A stretch of 64,000 bases of DNA, taken from positions 248,001-312,000 of the forward strand of contig NZ_LFLU01000003.1 of the NCBI RefSeq assembly GCF_001189965.1, given 5' to 3'. The position numbers were made by a program, and so were the translations under genes. Below, piece after piece: positions 1 to 10,269 of this stretch (position 1 is its first letter; every line of letters starts with the position of its first letter). This stretch comes from Herbaspirillum rhizosphaerae (GTDB lineage: Bacteria > Pseudomonadota > Gammaproteobacteria > Burkholderiales > Burkholderiaceae_D). Below the pieces are notes generated by a model that was given only the letters and a program-made list of their open reading frames with translations, did not search any database and had not been told where the DNA came from.

Positions 1-1
1 T

Positions 2-898
2 TCCGAATGGCAGATCGGCAATGTCAACGGCAGCAGCGACGCCTCGCAGACGGCGCGCGCCGCCTATGTGCGCGACGAATTGCAGATCGCCGGGGACACG
101 CGCATCGCGCTCGGCGTGCGGCGTGAAGTATTCGACAAGAAGAGTGTCGCCGGCGGCTACGACAAGGGGCAGGGCGTCAACGCCTGGGATGCGCAGGCAA
201 GCCATGCGATCGTGCCTTCCGTGCGCATGTTCGGTAAGGCCGGGCAAAGCTATCGTCTGCCGACTGCCGACGAGAACGGTTTCACTGCATTGGCGACAGG
301 GCAGATCCTCAAGCCGCAGACTTCGCACGACCTGGAGTTCGGCGCGACGCTGGGCGGCGCAGACAACAACGCCACGCTCAAGTGGTTCCGCCATCGTCTC
401 AAGGATGAGCTGTTTTTCGATCCGACTGTCGGCGCGTTCGGCGCCAACGTCAACCTCGATCCGACCAAGCGCCAGGGCGTCGAGCTGGAAGCCGCTGCGC
501 GCCTGAATCAGGACTTCAGCCTGAAAGCCAATTTCCAGCATGTCGTCGCCACCTTCACCGGCGGCCCCAATGCCGGCAAGGAAATGGTGCTGGTGCCGAA
601 GAACACGGCATCCGCCCGCCTGAACTGGAATTACGGCAAGCAGACCGCCAACGCCGGCGTGCTGTGGGCGGCTGCACAGCGCTACGGCAGCGACTTCAGC
701 AACACCTGCAATGCGCGCATGCCGTCGTACACCATCTTCGACGCGCGTTACGCCGTGCGGGTGAGCGCATGGGAGTTCGCGCTCACGGGCAGCAACCTGA
801 CCGGCAAGGATTATTTCTCGCAGGCTTTCGGTTGCGCCGGCGGTATCTATCCGGATAGCGGGCGTGCAGTAAAATTCACCGCACGTTACGACTTCTGA
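2..898 (+). CDS. TonB-dependent outer-membrane receptor, C-terminal part (probably BtuB-like)
   Basis: This is the 3' end of a gene that begins before the window; the frame is open from base 2. About 298 residues remain. They show the alternating pattern of outer-membrane beta strands and finish in a terminal phenylalanine (ARYDF), the usual C-terminal signal for outer-membrane insertion by the BAM complex. A segment near residues 70-90 (GQSYRLPTADENG) is typical of TonB-dependent receptors. The gene is followed after 20 bases by a BtuC-like permease and a BtuD-like ATPase on the same strand, which points to cobalamin as the substrate. The substrate is inferred from the neighbours only; a siderophore or other corrinoid receptor is possible. 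The plug domain and TonB box lie outside the window. Confidence 0.85.
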   Translation, partial: SEWQIGNVNGSSDASQTARAAYVRDELQIAGDTRIALGVRREVFDKKSVAGGYDKGQGVNAWDAQASHAIVPSVRMFGKAGQSYRLPTADENGFTALATGQILKPQTSHDLEFGATLGGADNNATLKWFRHRLKDELFFDPTVGAFGANVNLDPTKRQGVELEAAARLNQDFSLKANFQHVVATFTGGPNAGKEMVLVPKNTASARLNWNYGKQTANAGVLWAAAQRYGSDFSNTCNARMPSYTIFDARYAVRVSAWEFALTGSNLTGKDYFSQAFGCAGGIYPDSGRAVKFTARYDF

Positions 899-918
899 CG
901 TTATCTTCCAAGGACTTC

Positions 919-1902
919 ATGCGCCGAGCAATCCTGCTGCTTTCCTGCCTGACGCTGCTCGCCGGGCTGGCGCTCGTGCTCTCAAGCCTGTGCGGCAGCA
1001 CCGGTTGCCTGCGCCTGAACGGCGATCCGGACCACATCGCGATGCTGCTGCAATTGCGCGTTCCGCGCGCGCTGACGGCGTTCACCGTCGGCGCCTTGCT
1101 GGCGATGGCGGGCGCGCTGATGCAAGTCCTGTTGCGCAATCCGCTGGCGGAACCCTATGTGCTTGGCGTCTCCGGCGGCTCGGCGGCAGGCGCTTTGCTG
1201 GCGATGCTGCTGGCCGCTTCCATCAGCCTGCCGCGCCAGAATATTGCCGCTGTCGGCGCGGCGCTCGGCGCAGGCCTGGCCGTCGTGCTGCTGTTCGGCC
1301 TGGTCGGAAAATCGCTGCGCCGTCTTCCCGTGTCGCCGATGGCCGCCGGTCATCGTTTGCTGCTGACCGGCGTGATGCTGGCCGCCGGTTTCGGTGCGGT
1401 GATCACGCTGGTGCTGACACTGGCGGCCGATGCGCAATTGCGCGGCATGGTGTTCTGGCTCATGGGCGATCTGGAAGACAGCCGTTTCTTGCCGGTGGCG
1501 GCCATCGTCGCGCTGGCGGTGTTGCTGTGGTCGATGTGGAATGCGCCGCGCCTAAACCTGCTGGCGCGCGGCGAGAGTTTTGCCCAGTTGCTGGGTGTGC
1601 CGGTGGTGCGGTTGCGCGTGGCGACCTTGTGCGCAGCTTCGCTGGCGACTGCGGCGGCCGTGACGATGGCCGGGACGATCGGTTTCGTCGGCCTGGTAGT
1701 GCCGCACGGTTTGCGTCTGCTGATCGGCAACGATCAGCGCGTGTTGCTGCCGGCCGCGGCACTGGCCGGCGGCGGCGGTCTGGCGCTGGCCGATCTGGCG
1801 GCGCGCACCATCGTTGCACCGACGCAGTTGCCGGTCGGCGTCATTACCGCACTGATCGGCGTGCCGCTGTTTCTCTGGCTGCTGGGAAGGAGCCGCGCAT
1901 GA
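919..1902 (+). CDS. btuC: BtuC/FecCD-family ABC transporter permease
   Basis: An inner-membrane permease of 327 residues, the normal length for the FecCD/BtuC family. It is almost wholly hydrophobic with about nine or ten predicted membrane helices. The family signature is clear near residues 48-95 (RVPRALTAF, then GALMQ and LRNPLAEPYVLG). It would carry a corrinoid or iron chelate from the periplasm to the cytoplasm, driven by the ATPase encoded next. Its stop codon overlaps the start of that ATPase (ATGA), so the two are translationally coupled. The binding protein is not in this operon but faces it from the other strand at 2700-3629. Cobalamin specificity is inferred from the context. Confidence 0.88.
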   Translation: MRRAILLLSCLTLLAGLALVLSSLCGSTGCLRLNGDPDHIAMLLQLRVPRALTAFTVGALLAMAGALMQVLLRNPLAEPYVLGVSGGSAAGALLAMLLAASISLPRQNIAAVGAALGAGLAVVLLFGLVGKSLRRLPVSPMAAGHRLLLTGVMLAAGFGAVITLVLTLAADAQLRGMVFWLMGDLEDSRFLPVAAIVALAVLLWSMWNAPRLNLLARGESFAQLLGVPVVRLRVATLCAASLATAAAVTMAGTIGFVGLVVPHGLRLLIGNDQRVLLPAAALAGGGGLALADLAARTIVAPTQLPVGVITALIGVPLFLWLLGRSRA

Positions 1903-2690
1903 TGACGACGACTGCCGGGGTCTTGCTCAGCACCGAAAAACTGACGTTGCAGGCCGGTGGCGCAACGCTGCTGGCGCAGCTCGACTGGCAAGTCCACGCC
2001 GGCCAGTTCTGGTGCGTGCTGGGAAAAAACGGCATCGGCAAAAGCACCTTGCTGCACGCCGTTGCAGGCTTGCTGCCGCCAGCAAGCGGTCGCGTGCTTT
2101 CACCGGATGGCGATATTGCGCAAGCGACGCCGCAGCAACTGGCGCGCTGGCGCGGCTTGCAGGCGCAGCAGCAAATCGATGCGTTTTCCTGCAGCGTGCT
2201 GGACTGCGTCATGGCGGGTTTGCATCCTTATCGCGCGGGCTGGGGATGGCCTTCGGCTGAGGATCGCGCAGCGGCGTTGCAGGCGCTTTCACGGTTGGGG
2301 ATGGCGGCATATGCCGATGCAGACGTGATGCGCTTGTCGGGCGGCGAGCGTCAGCGTGTCGAGATGGCGACCTTGCTGCTGCAGGCGCCGCAACTGTATC
2401 TGCTGGACGAACCCGCTTCGCACCAGGACGTCGCCGCGCAGCAGTTGGTGATGCGCATCATGCGCGAGCTGGCCGATGAGCGCCACGCGGTCGTCGCCAG
2501 CATGCACGACATCAATCTGGCGGCGCGGTTTGCCACGCACGTTTTGTTGATTGCGGACGAGAACGTCTGGCAGGGCGCTGCGGCAGAGATGCTGAGTCCC
2601 GAACTATTGAAAATCGCCTACGGCTGCGACTTCGACGTCGTGGAATCTGCCGCCGGCAGATGGCTGATGCCCGCTTCGCCGATGGCGTAA
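1899..2690 (+). CDS. btuD: BtuD-like ABC transporter ATP-binding protein
   Basis: A 263-residue ABC ATPase with all nucleotide-binding motifs intact: Walker A GKNGIGKST at residues 42-50, signature LSGGE at 146-150, Walker B LYLLDE at 166-171 and the H-loop histidine near 203. It should power the permease encoded just upstream. The start ATG at 1899 overlaps the permease stop; a second ATG follows directly, so the protein may begin with either. The FecCD context and the short size suit the iron-chelate/vitamin B12 importer group (type II). The gene ends only nine bases before the convergent btuF-like gene and there is no visible terminator between them. Confidence 0.9.
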   Translation: MMTTTAGVLLSTEKLTLQAGGATLLAQLDWQVHAGQFWCVLGKNGIGKSTLLHAVAGLLPPASGRVLSPDGDIAQATPQQLARWRGLQAQQQIDAFSCSVLDCVMAGLHPYRAGWGWPSAEDRAAALQALSRLGMAAYADADVMRLSGGERQRVEMATLLLQAPQLYLLDEPASHQDVAAQQLVMRIMRELADERHAVVASMHDINLAARFATHVLLIADENVWQGAAAEMLSPELLKIAYGCDFDVVESAAGRWLMPASPMA

Positions 2691-2699
2691 AACGGATCG

Positions 2700-3628
2700 C
2701 TATTTGATCTTGCGGCGGCTGCGCACGGTGTCGAGGATTTTGCAGACTTCTTCCGTGGCATCAAGGATGCGCGGGCCGGGACGGTTGAGCCAGTCGGCGT
2801 TGACGGTGAAAAGCGTATCGGCCGCCACCGCCTTCAGTTTGCCGAAACGCCGCCAGTTGTCCAGCGGATGGTCTTTGACGTCGTCGGGGGCGAGGATGGC
2901 GTCCGGATCGGCGGCGATGACTGCCTCGATGCTGACGGTGGGCGCAAGCTGCGGCAATCCGGCGAAGATATTGTTGCCGCCGCAGGTGCGCAACACATCC
3001 GACACCATATGCTTGCCGTTGAGCGTCATCAGCGGCTGTCCCCAGATCTGATAGAACACGCTGACCGGTTTGCGATCGCGATAGGTCTGGCTCAGGGCTT
3101 GCCAGCGCAGGCGGAAATCGGCAGCTGCCTGGTTGCCCTCGCGTTCCGTGCCGCTCAGCGCCGCCAGCCGTTCCAGCGAGCTTGCAATCGTTGCGTAGTC
3201 GGCCGGCTGGCTTTCGAATACCGGTATGCCGAAGGCGCGCAGCTTCTGCAATTGCGTTGCCGCATTGCCGCTGTGCCAGGCGACGATCAGGTCGGGTTTG
3301 AGGGTGAGGATTTTTTCGACGTCGACTGCACCGATGCGGCCGATGGACGCAACTTGTTGGGCAGCCGGAGGATAGTTGCTGTAGTTGCTGACGCCGATGA
3401 CGTAAGCGCCGGCGCCGGCTGCGTAAAGAAGTTCGGTCGTGTGCGGCGACAGGCTGATGATGCGGCGAGCGGGGCGCTCAAGACGGACCTCGTTGCCGAG
3501 ATCGTCCTTGACGCCGATGCCTGCTGCGGCGCTTGCGGTGGCGGCGCAGAGCGCCGTAACTATCCACGTCGCCCGCCACATCGCCCGCCATGTCGACGGC
3601 CGCGTCGGCAACAGCGGGCCACGCCGCA

Positions 3629-3629
<1 letters not shown>
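2700..3629 (-). CDS. btuF: BtuF-like periplasmic cobalamin-binding protein
   Basis: A 309-residue cluster A-III substrate-binding protein. The N-terminus has a hydrophobic export signal with probable cleavage after ATASAAA near residue 36. The mature part carries RIISLSPHTTELLYAAGAG and GRIGAVDVEKILTLKPDLIVAW, both typical of BtuF and related helical-backbone binding proteins. It would deliver cobalamin to the BtuCD pair encoded convergently. The start ATG overlaps the panC stop codon (ATGA), so this transport gene is translated as the last member of the DUF3460-scpA-panC operon. The long, Arg-rich N-terminus leaves some doubt about the start; a later ATG at the sequence MWRATW would also give an export signal. 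Confidence 0.88.
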
Positions 3630-5405
<1,776 letters not shown>

Positions 5406-5416
5406 GCTCTGGCGAA

Positions 5417-5623
5417 TCAGTGGTTTTGATAGACGTAGGGTTGTTGCTTGACGCGGGAATCCTTGTCGCGTGCGGTCGTGTCCAGATTCAGAGGCGCCTT
5501 GTCCCACAGCAGGGCGCGGCCGGCGCGTTGTTGTTCTTCCAGTTGCGGATTCTTTTCCTTGAGTTCGGCGATGAACTTGGTCGCTTCGGATTCGTAGGAT
5601 TTGAAAAGTTTGAAGAATGGCAT
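5417..5623 (-). CDS. DUF3460 family small protein
   Basis: A 68-residue soluble protein, strongly charged (MPFFKLFKSYESEATKFIAELKE at the start, split here by sense), matching the DUF3460 family that is found in betaproteobacteria and often sits directly upstream of scpA or panB/panC genes. Its function is unknown. It is probably the first gene of the minus-strand operon leading to scpA, panC and btuF; the upstream interval is shared with the divergent lipoprotein gene at 5698. Confidence 0.82.
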   Translation of the reverse strand: MPFFKLFKSYESEATKFIAELKEKNPQLEEQQRAGRALLWDKAPLNLDTTARDKDSRVKQQPYVYQNH

Positions 5624-5697
5624 GGTTTTTCCTGGAAATTCTTATTAACTGGCTAATAGGCGCTATTCTACCCTGTCTTGAAGCCCGAGAATCAAAG

Positions 5698-6210
5698 ATG
5701 GCAATGATGAGAAACAAGGTGTTGGCGTGGTGCATGGCCGCTTGCGCGGCGTTGCTGTCGCTGGGATGTGATCGCGACGGCAATCCCATACAGGAGTTCG
5801 GCTTGGACAAACTGAATAAAGGCGTCTCGACCGAGGCGGACGTACGCGGCGTCATGGGGCAGCCCGACAGCGTGCGGGAGGAAAGCGGCGAGCGCATTCT
5901 GGAATACCCGAAGGGGCCGCAGGGCGTGCGCACCTGGATGTTTCGCATCGGCGCCGACGGAAAATTGACAGACTATCAACAGGTGCTGACGGACGAAAAC
6001 TTCGACAAGGTGCAAAAGGGCATGACGCGCGAGGAAGTGCGCAACATGCTTGGGCGGCCGCGCACCGTGGTGCCGTTTGCGCGCAAGCAGGAAGAAGTGT
6101 GGGACTGGAAATACCTGCACGTCCACGAAGAACGCCTGTTCAACGTGCATTTCGACATGCAGACCGGCAAGGTCGTGCGCATGTCGATTTCCGAGATTTC
6201 CGGGCACTGA
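5698..6210 (+). CDS. lipoprotein with two BamE/SmpA-like repeats
   Basis: A 170-residue putative lipoprotein. The N-terminus is a short basic and hydrophobic signal ending in LLSLGC, a near-lipobox whose cysteine would be lipidated. Two copies of the SmpA/BamE motif follow: LNKGVSTEADVRGVMGQPD and VQKGMTREEVRNMLGRPRT, each with the 'G-x-t-x-e-x-V-x-x-x-l-G-x-P' pattern. Single-domain BamE belongs to the outer-membrane assembly machine; proteins with repeated domains are common in Burkholderiales and their role is not established. Three in-frame ATGs (5698, 5704, 5707) are possible starts and the ribosome binding site is weak. It stands alone, between two minus-strand operons. Confidence 0.78.
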   Translation: MAMMRNKVLAWCMAACAALLSLGCDRDGNPIQEFGLDKLNKGVSTEADVRGVMGQPDSVREESGERILEYPKGPQGVRTWMFRIGADGKLTDYQQVLTDENFDKVQKGMTREEVRNMLGRPRTVVPFARKQEEVWDWKYLHVHEERLFNVHFDMQTGKVVRMSISEISGH

Positions 6211-6234
6211 CCCTGCTGATCGTTCCGGTCGATA

Positions 6235-7935
6235 TCAGGGCGGATGCGAATAGTCGCCGAATTCCTGCCGCGCCTGGGCCGCCACCGGATCGTCGCCGAC
6301 GTTCATGCGGCTCCTGCGCAGCATGCCGGCGTCGTCCAGCACGGAATAGGCGGTTGAGCAGAACAGCGAATGCATGCGGCGCATGTCGCTGATCAGGTCC
6401 AGATGCAGCGAGCTGGTTTCGATGCTTTGCTGCGTTTCGCCGGCGAGGCGGATCAGGTGGGTCTTGGAATAGGCGCGTTCGAGATCGCGGAAGGCTTCTT
6501 TCTCCGCCAGCAGTTTTTGCGCGCTTTTCAGGTCGCCGTCGAGAAACACCGACAAGCCCAGTTGCAGGCTGGTTACCAGCCGCGCATGCATTTCGCAGAC
6601 CTCGGTCATGCCGGCGTCGGAGAAGGTGCGCTGCGGCGCGATCTTCTTGTTCTCGATTCCTTTGACGATGCGTTCGATGATGTCGCCGGCCTGTTCCAGA
6701 TTGATGGTCAGGGTGACGATGTCGGTCCAGCGGCGCACTTCCTTGTCATTCAGCTCTTCGCGCGAGACGCGCGCCAGGTACATCTTCACGGCGGTGTAGA
6801 GCTTGTCGACGTCGTCGTCGAGCTTGCGGATCTGTTGCGCACGCAACTGATCGTTGTTGCGGATGACCGGCAACAGGCTCAGCAGCATCTTCTCGATCAG
6901 GTCGCCGATACGCAGCACTTCACGCGACGCGTTGGCCAGCGCCAGCGAAGGCGTGTCGATGGCGCCCGGGTCGAGATGGCGGGCGGCGATGGCGGCGTCA
7001 TCGTCTTTTTGCAACTCGGGCAGCAGGCGTGTGCACAGGCGCGCCATCGGATCGACCAGCGGCAGCAGCAGGCCGCAACGCACGGTGTTGTACAGCACGT
7101 GGAACGCCACCACGCCGAAGCGCAAGTCTTTGGTCAGCAGGCTGATCCACACTTCCAGATAATTGATGAAGGGCAGTACGACAATTGCGCCGGACAGCCG
7201 GAACAGCATGCTGCCCAGCGCCACGCGCCGGCCGGCCACGTTCTGGCTGGCGGCCGTCAGCAAGGCCAGGATGCCGCTGCCCAGATTGGCGCCGATCACC
7301 AGGCACAGCGCCACCTTCAGCGAGATGATGCCGGACGTCGCCAGCGTCGCCGCCAGCAGGACGGCGGCCAGGCTGGAATAGGTCAGCATCGCGAAGATGG
7401 CGCCGATCAGCGCATCGAGGACGATGTCGCCGGTCAGCGTCGAGAACAGCACCTTGATGCCCGCGCCCTGGATCATCGGCCGCGTGGCGGCGGTGATCAT
7501 TTCCAGCGCCAGCAGGATCAGGCCGAGGCCGATCACGGCGCGCGCCATGCGCCCGATCGAGGTGTGGCGGCGCGACAGATAGACCACCACGCCGCCGAAA
7601 ATCAGCAGCGGCGAAATCCAAGACAAGTCGAAGCTCAATACGCCCGTCATCAGCGCCGTGCCGACATCGGCGCCGAGCATGATGGTCAGCGCCGGCGTCA
7701 AGGTGACCAGGCCTTGGGCAACGAAGGAGCAGACGATGACGGCGGTGGCGTTGCTGCTCTGGACCAGGCTGGTGACGCCGACGCCGGCCAGGAAGGCGAG
7801 GCTGCGGCGCTTGATGCTGGTGCTCAGGATGCGGCGCAGCTGCGCGCCGTACACGCGCAGCACGTCGGTGCGCACGATGTGCGTGCCCCAGACCAGCAGG
7901 GCCAATGCAGAGAGCAGGTTGAGTAGGGTAGTCAT
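6235..7935 (-). CDS. Na+/phosphate cotransporter family protein with PhoU-like tail
   Basis: A 566-residue protein of the NptA/YjbB type. The first 310 residues hold about eight to nine membrane helices with the two inverted Na/Pi repeats; the first has the signature LVQSSNATA, while the second reads LTYSSLAAV, with tyrosine where glutamine of QSS is usual. From about residue 340 to 540 a cytoplasmic helical PhoU-like region follows. It should move phosphate with sodium; YjbB in E. coli works as an exporter. The start ATG overlaps the stop of the HAD phosphatase gene by four bases, so it is the last gene of the SorC-glpD-HAD operon and may balance phosphate released there. Confidence 0.88.
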   Translation of the reverse strand: MTTLLNLLSALALLVWGTHIVRTDVLRVYGAQLRRILSTSIKRRSLAFLAGVGVTSLVQSSNATAVIVCSFVAQGLVTLTPALTIMLGADVGTALMTGVLSFDLSWISPLLIFGGVVVYLSRRHTSIGRMARAVIGLGLILLALEMITAATRPMIQGAGIKVLFSTLTGDIVLDALIGAIFAMLTYSSLAAVLLAATLATSGIISLKVALCLVIGANLGSGILALLTAASQNVAGRRVALGSMLFRLSGAIVVLPFINYLEVWISLLTKDLRFGVVAFHVLYNTVRCGLLLPLVDPMARLCTRLLPELQKDDDAAIAARHLDPGAIDTPSLALANASREVLRIGDLIEKMLLSLLPVIRNNDQLRAQQIRKLDDDVDKLYTAVKMYLARVSREELNDKEVRRWTDIVTLTINLEQAGDIIERIVKGIENKKIAPQRTFSDAGMTEVCEMHARLVTSLQLGLSVFLDGDLKSAQKLLAEKEAFRDLERAYSKTHLIRLAGETQQSIETSSLHLDLISDMRRMHSLFCSTAYSVLDDAGMLRRSRMNVGDDPVAAQARQEFGDYSHPP

Positions 7936-8729
7936 GGCTCCAGCAAGTGTTGCGTCAGCTCAGCGAATCCGGCGCCGCTGGGCTGGTGCGTGATGAAACG
8001 GGGCGGATGCGGCAGGCGGCCGGCAAAGTTGAGCACGTTGGCCACGCCCACCGACAGCGGGAAATAGGCGAACATCGGCGCATCGTTGGGCGAGTCGCCG
8101 GCGAATACGCAGCGGCGGCGTTCGGCTTCGTCGTCCAGGTCGATGTCGTAGCGCTCCTGCATCATCAGGCGCGCCATGCTGAGTTTGTCGTAGTCGCCGA
8201 ACCAGCCGTTGACGTGAATCGAGCTGATCTTGGCGGTCATGCCTGCGTCTTCCATAATCCTTACGATGCAATCGATTACATCAAGTTCCAAAGGAGAGAC
8301 GTCTTCGCAGAAATCAATCGCGAGATCGTACTGGCGGCAGAACTGATCCGACGCAACGGCGCAGCCGGGGACGTCGCGCAGGATCTTGTCGCGCACTGCA
8401 GCAAGGCGCACCGTGTTTTCGCGCCGGATGCTTTCTTCCAGCAGATGACGGGTATGCAATTTTCCGGTGCCGCTGTCATGCCACATGTAGAGCGCGCCGT
8501 TCTCGCCGATGACGCCGTCCACCGGCCACATGCGTGCGATGTGATCGCACCAGCCGGCCGGACGTCCGGTCACCGGGATGACGCGCAGGCCGCTGCGCTG
8601 CAGCGACTCCAGCGCTTCGTATGCCTGGGCGCTGAGCTTGCCGTCCGTGGTCAGCGTGTCGTCGATGTCGGTGAAGACGGTGCGGACTTCTTTGGCCAGT
8701 GCCCGCGGCAATTGATTCAGCGCTTGCAT
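7932..8729 (-). CDS. HAD-IIB family phosphatase
   Basis: A 265-residue haloacid dehalogenase-type hydrolase. Motif I is DIDDTLT with the two catalytic aspartates at residues 21 and 23; VTGR gives motif II and FAGDSPNDAPMF the metal-binding motif. The insert between them is of the C2B (Cof/MPGP/SPP) type, as in sugar-phosphate phosphatases. The ATG at 8729 is one base beyond the glpD stop; an in-frame extension to 8771 would overlap glpD and looks less likely. The substrate is unknown. Its place between GlpD and a Na/Pi symporter suggests a polyol or triose phosphate, which is inference. Confidence 0.85.
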   Translation of the reverse strand: MQALNQLPRALAKEVRTVFTDIDDTLTTDGKLSAQAYEALESLQRSGLRVIPVTGRPAGWCDHIARMWPVDGVIGENGALYMWHDSGTGKLHTRHLLEESIRRENTVRLAAVRDKILRDVPGCAVASDQFCRQYDLAIDFCEDVSPLELDVIDCIVRIMEDAGMTAKISSIHVNGWFGDYDKLSMARLMMQERYDIDLDDEAERRRCVFAGDSPNDAPMFAYFPLSVGVANVLNFAGRLPHPPRFITHQPSGAGFAELTQHLLEP

Positions 8730-8730
8730 G

Positions 8731-10269
8731 TCAGCTCCGGCGCGCGCAGCGTTCGTTGAACCAGGCGGCAAAATCGGCGCGCTGCTGTTCGCTCATGTGC
8801 AGGCCGCACTTGGTGCGGCGCCACAGCACATCGTCCGGCTGGTAAGCCCATTCATGCGTGATCAGATAGTCGACTTCGCGCTGCACCAGTCCGCCGCCGA
8901 AATCGCGGCCGAGTTCTTCCGGTGTTTGCGCTTCTTTCAGGATCACGTGCGCGTTGCGGCCGTGGCGGCCGAACAGGCGCGTCAGGAAATGGGCGTCGAG
9001 GCGGGCGTATTTCTTCTTCAGGTAATCCAGTTCCTGTGCGCGATCGGCGCGCTTGAACTTGCCGCCGGGCAGGGCTTCCTGGTTGGTCCACGAACCGCGG
9101 CGGGTCTTGGTCCAGGGCGCCAGTTTTTCCAATACGGATTCGGCGAGGCGGCGATAGGTGGTGATCTTGCCGCCGTAGACCGATACGCACGGGATGTTCC
9201 CGGCGTCTTGCAGCACCAGCGTGTAATCGCGCGTGACGGCGGAGGGGTTGTCCGACTCGTCGTCGAACAGCGGACGCACGCCGGCGTAGCGCCAGACGAT
9301 GTCGGCGTGAGCGATCGGTTGGGCCAGGTATTGATTGACGGCGCGCAGCAGATAGGCTTCTTCTTCCGCGCTGATTTTGGCGCCGTTGTCCATGTTCTCT
9401 TGCGGGACGTCGGTGGTGCCGATCAGCGTGAACTTGTCTTCGTAAGGAATCATGAAGACGATGCGCTTGTCGTCGTTTTGCAGGATGTAGGCATGCTCGC
9501 CCGCGAACAGGCGCGGCACGATGATGTGGCTGCCGCGCACCAGCTTGACGGCGGCGTGCTTGCTGCCTTGCTCGGTCGGATTGAGCAGGTGGTCCATCTT
9601 CGCGACCCAGGGGCCGGCGGTGTTGACGATGGTGCGCGCGGTGACGCTTTGGCGTGCGCCGCTGATGCTGTTTTCCAGTTCGCATTGCCAGACGCCGTTG
9701 TTGCGTTTGGCGTCGGCAAGGCGGGTGCGGGCGAAGATGTCGGCGCCGTGTTCCTGGGCGCTTTGCAGATTCAGGATGACCAGGCGTGCATCGTCGACCC
9801 AGGCGTCGGAATAGGCGAAGCCGCGCGTGATGTCGGCGCGCAGGCCGCTGGGTGCATCCATGCGGTCCAGTTCGATGCCGCGTGAATGCGGCAGCGTGAT
9901 ACGGCCGCCGATATGGTCGTACATCCACAAGCCGAGACGGATCATCCAGCGCGGGCGCAGGCCTTTGACGTGCGGCATGACGAAACGCAGCGGCCAGGCG
10001 ATGTGCGGCGCGATGTTGAGCAGGTGTTCGCGCTCGGCCAGCGCTTCGGCGACCAGGCGGAATTCGTAGTATTCGAGATAGCGCAGGCCGCCGTGGATCA
10101 GTTTGGTGCTGGCCGACGAGGTGGCGCCGGCGAAGTCGTTCTGTTCGCACAGGGCGACCTTCAGGCCGCGCCCGGCGGCATCGCGCGCGACGCCGGCGCC
10201 GTTGATGCCGCCGCCGATGATCAGGAGGTCGTAGGTTTCCGGACTGGCTGTAGGAGTCAGTGAGGTCAT
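8731..10269 (-). CDS. glpD: glycerol-3-phosphate dehydrogenase (aerobic, FAD)
   Basis: GlpD oxidises sn-glycerol 3-phosphate to dihydroxyacetone phosphate at the inner membrane and passes electrons to quinone. The 512 residues begin with the FAD-binding dinucleotide motif LLIIGGGINGAGVARDAAGRG (about residues 15-35, quoted in part), followed by SSASTKLIHGGLRYLE, a GlpD hallmark. Length is normal. The start ATG at 10269 overlaps the stop of the SorC-type regulator upstream (ATGA); a longer reading frame to 10542 runs inside that gene and is not credible. Coupling to a regulator suggests induction by a polyol or phosphorylated sugar. Confidence 0.95.
   Translation of the reverse strand: MTSLTPTASPETYDLLIIGGGINGAGVARDAAGRGLKVALCEQNDFAGATSSASTKLIHGGLRYLEYYEFRLVAEALAEREHLLNIAPHIAWPLRFVMPHVKGLRPRWMIRLGLWMYDHIGGRITLPHSRGIELDRMDAPSGLRADITRGFAYSDAWVDDARLVILNLQSAQEHGADIFARTRLADAKRNNGVWQCELENSISGARQSVTARTIVNTAGPWVAKMDHLLNPTEQGSKHAAVKLVRGSHIIVPRLFAGEHAYILQNDDKRIVFMIPYEDKFTLIGTTDVPQENMDNGAKISAEEEAYLLRAVNQYLAQPIAHADIVWRYAGVRPLFDDESDNPSAVTRDYTLVLQDAGNIPCVSVYGGKITTYRRLAESVLEKLAPWTKTRRGSWTNQEALPGGKFKRADRAQELDYLKKKYARLDAHFLTRLFGRHGRNAHVILKEAQTPEELGRDFGGGLVQREVDYLITHEWAYQPDDVLWRRTKCGLHMSEQQRADFAAWFNERCARRS

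Noticed and set aside
990-1898. Long open frame running in from the permease gene into the ATPase gene on the plus strand
   Set aside because: It is the +frame shadow of btuC; only the part from 1899 has ABC ATPase motifs and a coupled start.
6370-7926. 518-codon frame antisense to the Na/Pi symporter gene
   Set aside because: Same reason: Gln/His/Arg/Ala-rich translation opposite a clear membrane protein gene.
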